A stretch of 59,503 bases of DNA from Dehalococcoidia bacterium. GTDB lineage: Bacteria; Chloroflexota; Dehalococcoidia; Bin125. Of this stretch, positions 44,730-53,307 are shown piece after piece (the first letter of the stretch is position 1; each line of letters starts with the position of its first letter). The position numbers were made by a program, and so were the translations under genes. Below the pieces are notes generated by a model. It was not told where the DNA came from. It was given only the letters and a program-made list of their open reading frames with translations, and ran no database searches. The stretch lies in assembly GCA_022822375.1 (NCBI GenBank), contig JAJEBU010000099.1, positions 1-59,503 on the forward strand, in the 5' to 3' direction.

Positions 44730-45737
44730 ATGAGCAGACGGATCGGCATGGGGTTTGACTGGCAGGGATCGATGGACCGCGCGACCGCGCTGAAACGCGC
44801 GCAGGTGGCCGACGAAGTAGGCATCGACTCACTCTGGGTGGCTGAGGCCTGGGGTCAGGACGCCTTCACCACGCTCGTCCAGCTCGCCGACCGCACATCC
44901 AACGTGCAGCTGGCGACGGGCATCGTCAACATCTACTCGCGCACGCCTGCCGCGCTCGCCCAGCACTTCGCCACCATCGACGAGATCTCCGAAGGCCGCG
45001 TCATCGTCGGACTCGGCAACTCGGGCCCGCAGGTCATCGAGCACTTCCACGGTGTCCCCTTCCAGCCAGCCTTCAAGCGCATGCGCGAGACCGTGGAGAT
45101 CATGAAGATCCTGTTCTCCCACGAGCCGCTGCACTACGACGGCGACCTGTTCAAGCTGCAGCGCGGCTTCACCCTGCGCTTCGAGCCGGTCCGCAAGCAG
45201 CTGCCCATCTATCTGGCCACGCTCAACCCCAAGTCGGTCCAGATGACTGCCGAAATCTCAGACGGTTGGCTGCCGATCATGATTCCCATCGATCGGCTCA
45301 AGGAAGAGATCGACCAGATCAACGATCAGGTGCGCGACGCGGGCAAGGACCCGGCCGACTTCACCGTCCGCGCGCCGGGCGGCGTCACCGTCGCCAACAC
45401 GCCCGAAGACCAGGCCCGCGCCCGCGCCGGTCAGGCGGGGACGCTCGCCTTCTACTGCGCGCGGATGGGCGAGTTCTACTACCGCCAACTCTCGCGCCAG
45501 GGTTACGAGGACGAGGCCAACGCCGCCCGACTCGCCTGGAAGGACGGCGGCGGCGGTGCCGCTGCACAGTCGATCCCGGCCGAAATGCTGGAACAGTTCG
45601 GCTTCGTCGGCACGACCGAGCAATGCGTCGAGCGGCTCGAGCAAGAAGCAGACGCCGGCGCCCTGCTGCACAGCGTCAACGTCATGGAACAAGACCCCAA
45701 CGAGTTCGGCAACATCCTCGAAGCGCTCAAGGGCTAG
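44730..45737 (+). CDS. LLM-class F420/flavin-dependent oxidoreductase
   Basis: 335-residue luciferase-like TIM-barrel protein (RIGMGFDWQGSMDRATALK, GIDSLWVAEAWGQDAFTTL, STRP-type ATGIVNIYSRTPAALAQHF, GRVIVGLGNSGPQVIEHFHG). The pattern fits the F420-dependent branch such as methylenetetrahydromethanopterin reductase-like enzymes. GAGG lies upstream of the ATG. It ends just before the operator of the toxin-antitoxin pair. The substrate is not evident; related genes are at 53308 and 57261. Confidence 0.9.
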   Translation: MSRRIGMGFDWQGSMDRATALKRAQVADEVGIDSLWVAEAWGQDAFTTLVQLADRTSNVQLATGIVNIYSRTPAALAQHFATIDEISEGRVIVGLGNSGPQVIEHFHGVPFQPAFKRMRETVEIMKILFSHEPLHYDGDLFKLQRGFTLRFEPVRKQLPIYLATLNPKSVQMTAEISDGWLPIMIPIDRLKEEIDQINDQVRDAGKDPADFTVRAPGGVTVANTPEDQARARAGQAGTLAFYCARMGEFYYRQLSRQGYEDEANAARLAWKDGGGGAAAQSIPAEMLEQFGFVGTTEQCVERLEQEADAGALLHSVNVMEQDPNEFGNILEALKG

Positions 45738-45766
45738 CGCTGGATTCGCCCCTCTCGTCTGTCCGT

Positions 45767-45791
45767 ATCCGGTAGATTTAGGTCACCGGAT
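45767..45791 (+). promoter_or_regulatory. Inverted repeat over the -10 box of the toxin-antitoxin pair, candidate operator
   Basis: ATCCGGT (45767-45773) and ACCGGAT (45785-45791) form a perfect 7-bp inverted repeat with an 11-base spacer that contains the candidate -10 box TAGATT (45773-45778). This is the layout expected for autorepression by an antitoxin or toxin-antitoxin complex. It lies 24 bases before the antitoxin ATG. Confidence 0.55.
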
Positions 45792-45814
45792 GGGTGAGCG
45801 GAAACAGACCAACC

Positions 45815-46066
45815 ATGACAGAGACTGACCTCCTCGACAGAATCGTGGTGCGCCCCGAGGTGTTCGGCGGCAAACCGATCATCCGCGGGATGCGTATGGC
45901 GGTGGAGCACATCCTCGCGAAGATGGCCGCGGGCGACTCAGCAGAGAAGATTCTGGAGGAGTATCCGTTCTTGGAGCCAGCAGACATTCAGGCATGCATG
46001 CTCTTCGCGCATCAGGTGGTCTCCGGAGAAGATGTCTACGACCGCGTGATGTTTATCTCCGAATGA
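45815..46066 (+). CDS. DUF433-family antitoxin
   Basis: 83-residue DUF433 protein: RIVVRPEVFGGKPIIRGMRM, AVEHILAKMAAGDSAEKILE and YPFLEPADIQACMLFAH are characteristic (helix-turn-helix DNA-binding fold). The ATG at 45815 is preferred to a GTG at 45794. The stop overlaps the toxin start by four bases (ATGA), the typical antitoxin-first order. Autoregulation through the palindrome at 45767-45791 is inferred. Confidence 0.9.
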   Translation: MTETDLLDRIVVRPEVFGGKPIIRGMRMAVEHILAKMAAGDSAEKILEEYPFLEPADIQACMLFAHQVVSGEDVYDRVMFISE

Positions 46067-46449
46067 GATTTCTGTTGGATGTTTGCGCTGCATCGCGGCG
46101 TCTGCATTCGATGCTGGTGTTCGGGGGTCACGATGTCGTGTCAGCGCTCGATGTGGGCCCACGAGCATCTGACGTTGAGCTACTCGCGTTTGCCTTCACG
46201 GACCAACGTGTGGTGATTACGGAAGACAAAGACTTTGGCCGGCTCGTCTTCCAGCGAGGGCAACCTCACTACGGCATCATTCGACTCACTCAAATGCCAG
46301 TCGACGAACAGGTCGAGTCAATGCGCCAACTGTTGCTGCAGTACCAGGATGAGACCGGGGATCAACGGATCATCGTGGTCACTTCAGATCGAATTCGCGT
46401 CCGTCGAAGCAACCAGGAACCTCACAGCTCCCTCACCCCGCCCAATTGA
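46063..46449 (+). CDS. DUF5615 PIN-like toxin
   Basis: 128-residue PIN-like nuclease of the DUF5615 family, the usual partner of DUF433. Acidic active-site candidates: Asp6 in RFLLDVCAAS, Asp in GPRASDVELLAFA, and Asp in VITEDKDFGRLVF. The normal opening FLLDANLP is altered to FLLDVCAAS. Base composition is visibly lower in G+C than the flanking genes, consistent with acquisition by transfer. A frame upstream to 45994 is open but belongs to the antitoxin region. The 3' end overlaps the DUF2332 gene by 17 bases, convergently. Confidence 0.88.
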   Translation: MRFLLDVCAASRRLHSMLVFGGHDVVSALDVGPRASDVELLAFAFTDQRVVITEDKDFGRLVFQRGQPHYGIIRLTQMPVDEQVESMRQLLLQYQDETGDQRIIVVTSDRIRVRRSNQEPHSSLTPPN

Positions 46450-47506
46450 TCCACCAGGCGTGTGGGGATGCGTCTGCGTATACCTGGCGCTCGCCCTCAC
46501 CATTGCGATACCTCGTCAGCGTCACCTGCGACGGCGAGCCTTCGAGCGTGACGAACCAGATCGGACGCCGGCGGCTCTTCTGACGTAGCGTTCGCTCCAC
46601 CTTGGCTCGGCCTGCCTCGCCAAACTGGTACAACGCGATTGTCGAGTACACGACCAGCGCCGCATCTATCGGCGCGACGTCGATCAGCGGGCCCACATAC
46701 ACCGCCGCGTCGCCGCGATGCAGCGTGACCGGCGATCGCTCCAGCTCGTCCGCTGCGGACAGCAGCAGCTGATGCCGACCCACGTGCTCGGGCCAAATCA
46801 AGGCCTGCAGCCAGCGCAGCTGCTCCGCATCCGTTAGGTCGATCGGGTTGATGTCCACGCCGACGCGGCTGACGACCTCGATCCCTGCCGCCAGCTCTGG
46901 CATCGCGCCGCCGCGCACCTCGGACTGGAGGACCACGGCGGCATCAGGGTTTCCCCACTGGGTGCTGAGCGCTCCGCCGCGCGTGTACTCGTAGCGGTAC
47001 CGATCGAAGTTGAGATTGACGCCGGCCGACGCGCCCAGATCGATCAGCGCCAGCGGTTGGCCGGACTCCCGCGCGGCAAGCGACAGCATCGGCAGCAGAG
47101 CGCTGCAGCGGCGCACGACGTTGGTCTGCGTGCCCCGCGTTTGGACCAGCTGCACCAGGTCGGGCTCGTAGCGCTGGACGAAGTCGCGCAGATCAGGCGC
47201 GGCAGGCCTCAGCGGACGTTCCGCGCCAGACACAATCGGGTAGTGAGCGGCGAGCGGATGCGCGGCGTAGGGCGCGCCGCTCAGCAGCAGGTACTGAATC
47301 GCCGCGAGCAGCACATTGGGCGCAGGCTGACCGTGCTGCTTCTGCATGGCGATCTCGAGGATGCGATCATCCTCCGATATCGCGTAGCAGAGCTCCGTGT
47401 AGAGCGGAGAATCCAGTTCCGGCGCCTCGAGGCGGGCGAAGATGTGGAACGCACGACTCGCCGACGCCAGGTCGGGCGGATTCAGATAGTCAAACGAGCT
47501 CGCCAT
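46433..47506 (-). CDS. DUF2332 family protein
   Basis: 357-residue DUF2332 protein. Marker segment ALIDLGASAGVNLNFDRYRYEY resembles a SAM-dependent methyltransferase motif I, with a late segment VYSTIALYQFGEAGRAKVE. The rest is helical. Function is unknown; related proteins occur in actinobacteria and Chloroflexota. No clear ribosome binding site precedes the ATG. It converges with the toxin gene. Confidence 0.85.
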   Translation of the reverse strand: MASSFDYLNPPDLASASRAFHIFARLEAPELDSPLYTELCYAISEDDRILEIAMQKQHGQPAPNVLLAAIQYLLLSGAPYAAHPLAAHYPIVSGAERPLRPAAPDLRDFVQRYEPDLVQLVQTRGTQTNVVRRCSALLPMLSLAARESGQPLALIDLGASAGVNLNFDRYRYEYTRGGALSTQWGNPDAAVVLQSEVRGGAMPELAAGIEVVSRVGVDINPIDLTDAEQLRWLQALIWPEHVGRHQLLLSAADELERSPVTLHRGDAAVYVGPLIDVAPIDAALVVYSTIALYQFGEAGRAKVERTLRQKSRRRPIWFVTLEGSPSQVTLTRYRNGEGERQVYADASPHAWWINWAG

Positions 47507-47555
47507 ACGCCCGGCATATGCTCAGCAGGCAGTCGATCCCCGACTGTTCGCCGTC

Positions 47556-48341
47556 CTAACCGCGCAGGAACTCGCCGACCTTGGCCAACAGCGCCTCCGG
47601 CTCTTCCACCTGCGGCATGTGGCCCGACGCATCGAACATCGCCACCTCTGAGTTGGCAATGGCGCGGTTGAAGTCGTCTGCGTACTGCGGCGGAATCAGA
47701 CCGTCCGATGCGCCCCAGCAGATCAGCGTCGGCGAGGTCACGCGGTGAATTCGTTCGGAGAGGCGCTTGTCCGGAATCGGCCACATGAAGCGCGCGGCCG
47801 TCTGCAGCATCTTGGCCCGCTCGACCGTGACAGTGCGCAGCTCGTCGGGGTCTTCCGGCGGCGGAGCGGTCATCATCTGCGCGCCGGGATGGTTGGTGTC
47901 GTGGAACAACGCCGGGACCAGCTCGTTCGGCAGCATCGCAAAGAAGTCGACAACCGGGTAATCGTCATTCCAGAGACCGGCCGGGGCGATCAGCACCAGC
48001 TTCGAGACTCGCGACGGCTGCATCGCCGCCACTTCTGCCGCGAACCAGCCGCCCATCGAGTGACCGACGACGACCACATCGTTCACGCCCATCGCGTCGA
48101 GGAAGTCCCAATAGAAGTAGAAGACGTCGTGATGGTCCATCAACCACTCGACCCCGGTCGAGTTGGCCGTGCCGGGCAGCTTCGGCGCGATCACCCGGTG
48201 GTGCTGCGACAGCTGCTCCAGGAACGGGTCCCAGATCAGCCCGCCGGCCCCGTGAATGAAGAGCAAGTCCGGTCCCTCACCAGCCTCCATGTAGCCCACG
48301 TCGAAGCGCCCGTTGACGAGCGAAATGGTCTTTTCTTCCAT
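47556..48341 (-). CDS. Alpha/beta hydrolase
   Basis: 261-residue alpha/beta-fold esterase-like hydrolase. The oxyanion region is FIHGAGGLIWD, the nucleophile is S95 in VVGHSMGGWF, the acid is in WGASDGLIPP and the His in DASGHMPQVEEP. GGAGG lies nine bases before the ATG at 48341; an ATG at 48350 sits right against that site and is less likely. Family member similar to small ester and C-C bond hydrolases. Substrate unknown. Confidence 0.9.
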   Translation of the reverse strand: MEEKTISLVNGRFDVGYMEAGEGPDLLFIHGAGGLIWDPFLEQLSQHHRVIAPKLPGTANSTGVEWLMDHHDVFYFYWDFLDAMGVNDVVVVGHSMGGWFAAEVAAMQPSRVSKLVLIAPAGLWNDDYPVVDFFAMLPNELVPALFHDTNHPGAQMMTAPPPEDPDELRTVTVERAKMLQTAARFMWPIPDKRLSERIHRVTSPTLICWGASDGLIPPQYADDFNRAIANSEVAMFDASGHMPQVEEPEALLAKVGEFLRG

Positions 48342-48411
48342 GATCGACATCCTCCAGAACAGCACGGCAAGACCCGCCGCACTGACAGGCGCGGTCGGGC
48401 ACGGTCACAGG

Positions 48412-49722
48412 CTATGAGCGCGGCTCGGCAAGTGTCAATCGAGCCCGCCGCCGCCAGACGATCGTCGCCGCCGAGAGCAACAGCCCAAAGACCAACGTCC
48501 CCACCACCGCGCCGACGCTGGAATCGAGCGGACCCAAGATCAGCGAGAGGCCTGCCGCATAGACGCCGATCAGGCCGAACGCCAGCTCGACGCGGCGCTG
48601 CCTGACCGCGCCCGAAGCGACGAGCCCGAGCGCCCACACGATCCCAATCGGCGCGAGCGCCTCGCTGTCGGCGGCCAGAATGATCGTCGCTGCCACGCTC
48701 GCGCCCAGCAGCATGGCCTGCCAGACGGGGAAGAGCCAGTGCTCGGCAACGACCCCCAGCAAGCGCTCGCGCGACGCGCCCAGCACAGCAAACTGCAGCG
48801 CGCTGAGCAGGATCGTGATGGTCAACGCCACGCGCCACTCATCCTGGATGTCCGAGAGTCCGCCGGCCGCCGCACCCATGAGCAGTAGTCCCGATGCCGG
48901 CAGCAGCTCCACACGCTGCGCGCGAAAGGCCCACGCGGTCATGATCCACGCCGCGAGCATCGCCGCCCAATCCAGCGTGGGGTCGCCCGATGCCCAGCTC
49001 AGCCCGAGCAGAGCGGCGGCGCTGCCGAGCGACGCGCCGAGCCGGCCCCAGACGGCGAGCCCTTCGCGCTGCGACAGGACTCCCTGCGCCGCAACGCCAA
49101 CGATCGCGCACGCCGCCAGGCTGGCCCACAGCAGCACTCCGTCCATCGACGCCCGTCCGCTGCCGTAGATGCCGACGTCGGGCGGATCACCGTGCATCGC
49201 AATCGTCAACGGCATGAACGTCGCGGCGAACGTGGCGAGCGTCAGCGCCAACGGAGATCGGACCACTCGCGTCATCGCACCACCGGCGACGATGACCCAG
49301 ACACAGATCACGAGGACGCCGACAGCCTCCGAACCGTCGGATGCGAGCTCATCGAGCGTCAATCCCCATCCGATAGTGGTCATCACCACCGCGCTGGCGG
49401 CGAACCCGTCGGCAAGCCAACGCAGCGACCAACGGCTCGCGCGCCAGGCCGCGCCGCCGCTGACCAGACCGAACGCAAACGGCAGGACGAGCCCGAGACC
49501 CGCGCCGTCGGACGCAAGGATCGTCAACATGATCGCGCCTGCGAGCATGATCGATGCGCCGAGATATGACAGGACGGCCTCCAGCGGTCCGCTCTGCGGC
49601 GGCGGCGCCCGCTCCGCTTCCCATTCGCGGATGGCCAGCGCGGCGTCCTCCCCAATCAGCCCAGCCCTGCGCCAACGCTCGAGCGCGTCCTCCCAGTCTC
49701 GTCCGCTGCGTTCGAGAGCCAT
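48412..49722 (-). CDS. Multi-pass membrane protein, DUF2157-like
   Basis: 436-residue protein with a cytoplasmic N-terminal helix (ERSGRDWEDALERWRRAGLI, then GEDAALAIREWEAE) and about 12 hydrophobic segments. The N-terminal helix followed by membrane helices is like DUF2157 proteins, but this is a weak match. The ATG at 49722 is selected because a TANNNT box (TAGTGT) ends seven bases upstream and the DUF-like helix starts here. It is divergent from the phosphomannomutase at 49746 with only 23 bases between start codons. Function unknown. Confidence 0.7.
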   Translation of the reverse strand: MALERSGRDWEDALERWRRAGLIGEDAALAIREWEAERAPPPQSGPLEAVLSYLGASIMLAGAIMLTILASDGAGLGLVLPFAFGLVSGGAAWRASRWSLRWLADGFAASAVVMTTIGWGLTLDELASDGSEAVGVLVICVWVIVAGGAMTRVVRSPLALTLATFAATFMPLTIAMHGDPPDVGIYGSGRASMDGVLLWASLAACAIVGVAAQGVLSQREGLAVWGRLGASLGSAAALLGLSWASGDPTLDWAAMLAAWIMTAWAFRAQRVELLPASGLLLMGAAAGGLSDIQDEWRVALTITILLSALQFAVLGASRERLLGVVAEHWLFPVWQAMLLGASVAATIILAADSEALAPIGIVWALGLVASGAVRQRRVELAFGLIGVYAAGLSLILGPLDSSVGAVVGTLVFGLLLSAATIVWRRRARLTLAEPRS

Positions 49723-49729
49723 GATCCCC

Positions 49730-49735
49730 ACACTA
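49730..49735 (-). promoter_or_regulatory. Leaderless -10 box (TAGTGT)
   Basis: On the minus strand TAGTGT ends seven bases before the ATG at 49722. It shares TA (49734-49735) with the plus-strand box. Confidence 0.6.
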
Positions 49736-49739
49736 GAGT
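49734..49739 (+). promoter_or_regulatory. Leaderless -10 box (TAGAGT)
   Basis: TAGAGT ends six bases before the ATG at 49746. No ribosome binding site is possible in the six bases left. A weak TTCGAG at 49711-49716 lies 17 bases upstream and may act as a -35 box. Confidence 0.6.
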
Positions 49740-49745
49740 GACGCA

Positions 49746-51188
49746 ATGCATGCACCACTGCCAGACGAGATCATCCGCGCTTACGACATCCGCGGCACCG
49801 TGCCCGATCAGATCGACGAGGGCGTGGCGCGGCAGATCGGCGCCGGCTTCGGCCGCTGGCTGCGCCTGAGCGGGGGGAGCGCCGCAATCGTCGGACGGGA
49901 CGCTCGGGTGAGCTCGCCAGACCTGTACGAGGCGGCCATCGAGGGTCTGCGCTCCGCCGAAATCAACGTCCACGCCTGCGGACTCGCGCCGACGCCGGTC
50001 GTTGGCTGGGCCGTTGATCGACTTGGACTGGATGGCGGCCTGATCGTCACGGCGTCGCACAATCCACCGAACTTCAACGGCTTCAAACTGCTCGCTGCCG
50101 AGGCCGTGCCGCTGATGCCCGAACAGATTGGACTCGTCGCGTCGCTGGCACAGTCGGAGGCGTCCAGCCATGCAGACGGTCGGCGAGTGGAATGCGACGC
50201 GCTCGGACCGTATCTCGAGATGCTGGAGCAGCGCTTCGGCCGCTGCACGGACCGTGCGGTGGCCGTCGATCCCGGCAACGGGGCCGCCGGTCGGTGTGGG
50301 CCACAGGCGCTGCTGTCGACCGGCGCCATCGTCCATGCCATCCGCGCGACGCCCCGACCCGTTGAGGGACGAGCGGCTGACCCCCAGGATTCTGAATCGC
50401 TGCGCACGCTCGCCGCGACGCTCAGAACCGCGGACGCCGAACTCGGCATCGCCTGGGACGGCGACGGCGACCGCATCGGCGTGCTCGACCATCTTGGGCG
50501 GCGTTACGAGGCGGATTGGTTGACGGCCATCCTGGCGCGGCCGCTCTTGGCGCGGCGGCGCGGCGCGGAGATCTTGCTGGACATGAAGACCAGCAGCAGC
50601 GTGATCGACGATCTGCAGCGCCGCGGCGGCACGCCCGTCCTGTCGCGGACGGGCTATTCATTCTTTCGCCGAACAATGCGAAGCTGCCAGATCGCCTTTG
50701 GCGGCGAGACCAGCGGACACATCATGTTTGGCCCCCAGTACCGCCCCGACGACGACGCCCCATACATCGACGACGGCGTCTACGCCGCCTGCGCCCTGCT
50801 CGCCTGGCTCTCTCAGTGCGGTCGCAGCTTGGCCGAAGAAATGGCGCAGATCGAGCCACGCCCGATCTCCCCAGAGTTCCGGCTGAACTGTCCAGACCAC
50901 CTGAAAGCGTCAGCCGCGGCGCAGATCGGCGACTGGTTCGAACGGCGCCATCCCGATGTCCAGATCGACCGCCGCGACGGCGCTCGGGTGACGCTCCCGA
51001 GCGGTTGGCTGCACGCTCGCGCGTCCAACACCGCGCCCGCCCTCAGTCTGCGCTTCGAAGCCAGCGACGAAGCGTCGTATCGGACGATCGCCGATCAGTT
51101 GGGCCACGCGCTCGCTGAGCACGCAGAGGTCGGCGGCATCGAACAGCTCGACGATCCGCCGTTGCTCGGCCCGCAGATCATCGAGTGA
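49746..51188 (+). CDS. Phosphomannomutase/phosphoglucomutase (AlgC/ManB-like), first paralogue
   Basis: 480-residue alpha-D-phosphohexomutase. Phosphoserine loop S104 in TASHNPP, Mg loop DGDGDR, sugar loop GGETSGH and phosphate loop RASNTAPALSLRFE are all present. It opens with PDEIIRAYDIRG, as does the paralogue at 51880. Interconverts mannose or glucose 6- and 1-phosphates, feeding sugar-nucleotide synthesis. Leaderless. The phosphate loop reads RASNTAP where RASNTTP or RASNTEP is usual. Confidence 0.93.
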   Translation: MHAPLPDEIIRAYDIRGTVPDQIDEGVARQIGAGFGRWLRLSGGSAAIVGRDARVSSPDLYEAAIEGLRSAEINVHACGLAPTPVVGWAVDRLGLDGGLIVTASHNPPNFNGFKLLAAEAVPLMPEQIGLVASLAQSEASSHADGRRVECDALGPYLEMLEQRFGRCTDRAVAVDPGNGAAGRCGPQALLSTGAIVHAIRATPRPVEGRAADPQDSESLRTLAATLRTADAELGIAWDGDGDRIGVLDHLGRRYEADWLTAILARPLLARRRGAEILLDMKTSSSVIDDLQRRGGTPVLSRTGYSFFRRTMRSCQIAFGGETSGHIMFGPQYRPDDDAPYIDDGVYAACALLAWLSQCGRSLAEEMAQIEPRPISPEFRLNCPDHLKASAAAQIGDWFERRHPDVQIDRRDGARVTLPSGWLHARASNTAPALSLRFEASDEASYRTIADQLGHALAEHAEVGGIEQLDDPPLLGPQIIE

Positions 51189-51860
51189 ACAGCTCGACAC
51201 TGAGCGTCGCAGCAACCTCGCTCAGCCGCTCATCTGCTGCTTCTTCCAGGACCAGCATGACTCGCACGTTTCCTCGGGAACCCGCCAGCGACTGTTCCGC
51301 CTCGAGCGCGGCGCGCATGCTCACGAGCGAAAACAGCGCCCGGCGCAGCTCGTGGGGCTCCGCGCTCGACGGCCGCACTTCGACGATCAGCGACTCGGCA
51401 GCGCCGATGAATGCCGCGTCGGCTTCGTCGCCCGAAGGAAATCAGCGCTCCGTCTGTGGCAGCGCGTCGGCGGGTGCACCCAAGACAGCACCGTGACCGG
51501 CGGCCCACTCCTTCAACGCCCGATGCGCCGCACTCTCGGCCGTGCCAGAGCGCGTCTTGGTCGGCGGTAGACCGAACACATAGATGCCCGCCGTGACCCA
51601 GTCGTAGGTTCGCAGGACCGACAGCTGATCGGCGGTCGTTCTGCCGCTCAGCAAGGGCGCAGATCTGGCGCTTCGGAATATCTTGCCGACAGACGTTTCT
51701 GCATGCCGTCCGCGACATCATGCAGCTCTGCTGCTCGCGACAGCCCGAGCCGCGCCAGCGCAGCGCCGACATCAGCCCGCTCACCCTTCCGCGCCGACTT
51801 GGTCAGGAAGCGGTACAGACTGCGCTCACGATCGATGTCGTCGATGTCGGCTGGCGGCAT
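51178..51860 (-). pseudogene. Broken gene, possible PD-(D/E)XK-like protein
   Basis: An ATG at 51860 with a leaderless TACCCT box opens a 70-residue frame (PPADIDDIDRERSLYRFLTK) that stops at 51648. Continuity resumes in another frame from about 51654 (TADQLSVLRTYDWVTAGIYV), is cut by an in-frame TGA at 51442-51444, and continues to 51178 (SLIVEVRPSSAEPHELRRAL, then RVMLVLEEAADERL). The C-terminal pattern with LIVEVRP and following helix recalls a nuclease-like fold, but this is weak. Two lesions suggest a pseudogene; one could instead be a sequencing error, or the first 70 residues could be a separate small gene. Confidence 0.6.
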
Positions 51861-51865
51861 GAGCG

Positions 51866-51871
51866 TAGGGT
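51866..51871 (+). promoter_or_regulatory. Near-leaderless -10 box (TAGGGT)
   Basis: TAGGGT ends eight bases before the ATG at 51880. It overlaps the minus-strand box TACCCT by five bases. Confidence 0.5.
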
Positions 51872-51872
51872 A
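51867..51872 (-). promoter_or_regulatory. Leaderless -10 box (TACCCT) of the broken gene
   Basis: On the minus strand TACCCT ends six bases before the ATG at 51860. The promoter looks intact although the gene is broken. Confidence 0.5.
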
Positions 51873-51879
51873 GACAGCG

Positions 51880-53304
51880 ATGAGCGCCCCTGTGCCGCGA
51901 GACATCTTCCGCGCCTACGACATCCGCGGCCGCGCCGTGGGCCCCGACGCGCCGCTCACGCCCGACCTCGCATTCCGAATCGGGCTGGCATTCGGGAAGT
52001 TCGTCCCGTCGGCGGAGCAGATCGTGGTCGGCGGTGACCTGCGCCGCTCCACGCCGGCTCTCCAGCAGGCCGCCATCGCTGGACTGCTCGACGCCGGCCT
52101 CGACGTCGTCGACATCGGACGCGCCACATCACCGCTGGTCTACTGGGCGGCCGCCCGACTCACGCTGGAGCGTCCCACCGCCGGCCTCGTCGTGACCGCC
52201 TCGCACAACCCGCCCGACGACAACGGCATCAAGCTGCTCCACACCGACGCCATGCCGCTCACCCCGACAGAGATTCAGGCCGTCGCAGAGCGCGCCATCG
52301 CCGGCGTCGCCCCCGCCAGCCAGCAAGGCGAGCGCACACTCTGGAGTCCACGCCCAGCCTATGTGCGCAGCTTGGCCGAGTCGTACCGTCTCCGCCGACC
52401 ACTGCACGTCGCCATCGATCCCGGCAACGGCGCAACCACAGTGACCGCGGCCGCGTGCCTGCGAGCGATTGGCTGCGGCGTGATCGCCATCAACGATGAT
52501 CCGGAGGAGACCGAACCAGCCCATCCCGCCGATCCGCAGCACGCGGAACATGTCCAACAGCTCTGCGCGTTCGTCGCCGAGCGTGGCGCCTCGCTCGGCT
52601 TCGCGTTCGACGGCGATGGCGATCGCCTCGGCCTCGTGGACGACCTCGGCCGGCGCGCGCCGCCGGATCAGCTACTCGCCCTGCTCGCTCAGGACTGGCT
52701 GGCCTCGCATCCCAACACCGACATTCACGTCGACGTCAAGACGTCTCAGGCCGTGATCGATCACATCAGCAACCTGGGCGGCCGCGCTGTCTTCGGACCT
52801 GTCGGACACTCGCTCGGCAAGTACGCGATGCAAGACGCGCAGATTGACTTCGGCGGCGAGGCGTCGACCCACTACTACTACCGCGTCGACGATCCACCAC
52901 ACATCACCGACGACGCCGTACGCACGGCCTGCCGACTCGCGCAGCTCGCGTCGGACACCGCACTCGCGCCGTTGCTGGACGCGATCCCGCGTTACGTCAC
53001 GTCGCCGGAAGTGAAGATCGCCTGTCCCGATGCCGTCAAGCACGACACGGCGCGCGCCGTGGCCAACGCTGCCCGGTCGCGCTGGCCGATCAACGAGATC
53101 GACGGCGCGCGCCTCGATCTGTCCGCCGACATCCCGAGGGCCTGGTGCGTGATTCGCGCGTCCAACACCACGCCGTTCCTGACTGTCGTCGTCGAAGCGC
53201 CATCCGATCACGGCTACGAACAGGCGCGACGGATCACGAGCGAGCTACTCGCCGAGCATGGGCTGGATCCGTCGCCGCTGATCACGCAGCCGCCGTTGGC
53301 CTGA
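51880..53304 (+). CDS. Phosphomannomutase/phosphoglucomutase (AlgC/ManB-like), second paralogue
   Basis: 474-residue paralogue of the gene at 49746. It has RDIFRAYDIRG, S108 in TASHNPP, DGDGDR and RASNTTPFLTVVVEA, the last identical to the AlgC form. The sugar loop is GGEASTH rather than GGETSGH, so sugar preference may differ from the first copy. Both genes read in the same direction with the broken minus-strand gene between them, so they may descend from a duplication that included an insertion. The stop converges on the luciferase-like gene three bases later. Confidence 0.92.
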   Translation: MSAPVPRDIFRAYDIRGRAVGPDAPLTPDLAFRIGLAFGKFVPSAEQIVVGGDLRRSTPALQQAAIAGLLDAGLDVVDIGRATSPLVYWAAARLTLERPTAGLVVTASHNPPDDNGIKLLHTDAMPLTPTEIQAVAERAIAGVAPASQQGERTLWSPRPAYVRSLAESYRLRRPLHVAIDPGNGATTVTAAACLRAIGCGVIAINDDPEETEPAHPADPQHAEHVQQLCAFVAERGASLGFAFDGDGDRLGLVDDLGRRAPPDQLLALLAQDWLASHPNTDIHVDVKTSQAVIDHISNLGGRAVFGPVGHSLGKYAMQDAQIDFGGEASTHYYYRVDDPPHITDDAVRTACRLAQLASDTALAPLLDAIPRYVTSPEVKIACPDAVKHDTARAVANAARSRWPINEIDGARLDLSADIPRAWCVIRASNTTPFLTVVVEAPSDHGYEQARRITSELLAEHGLDPSPLITQPPLA

Positions 53305-53307
53305 GCC

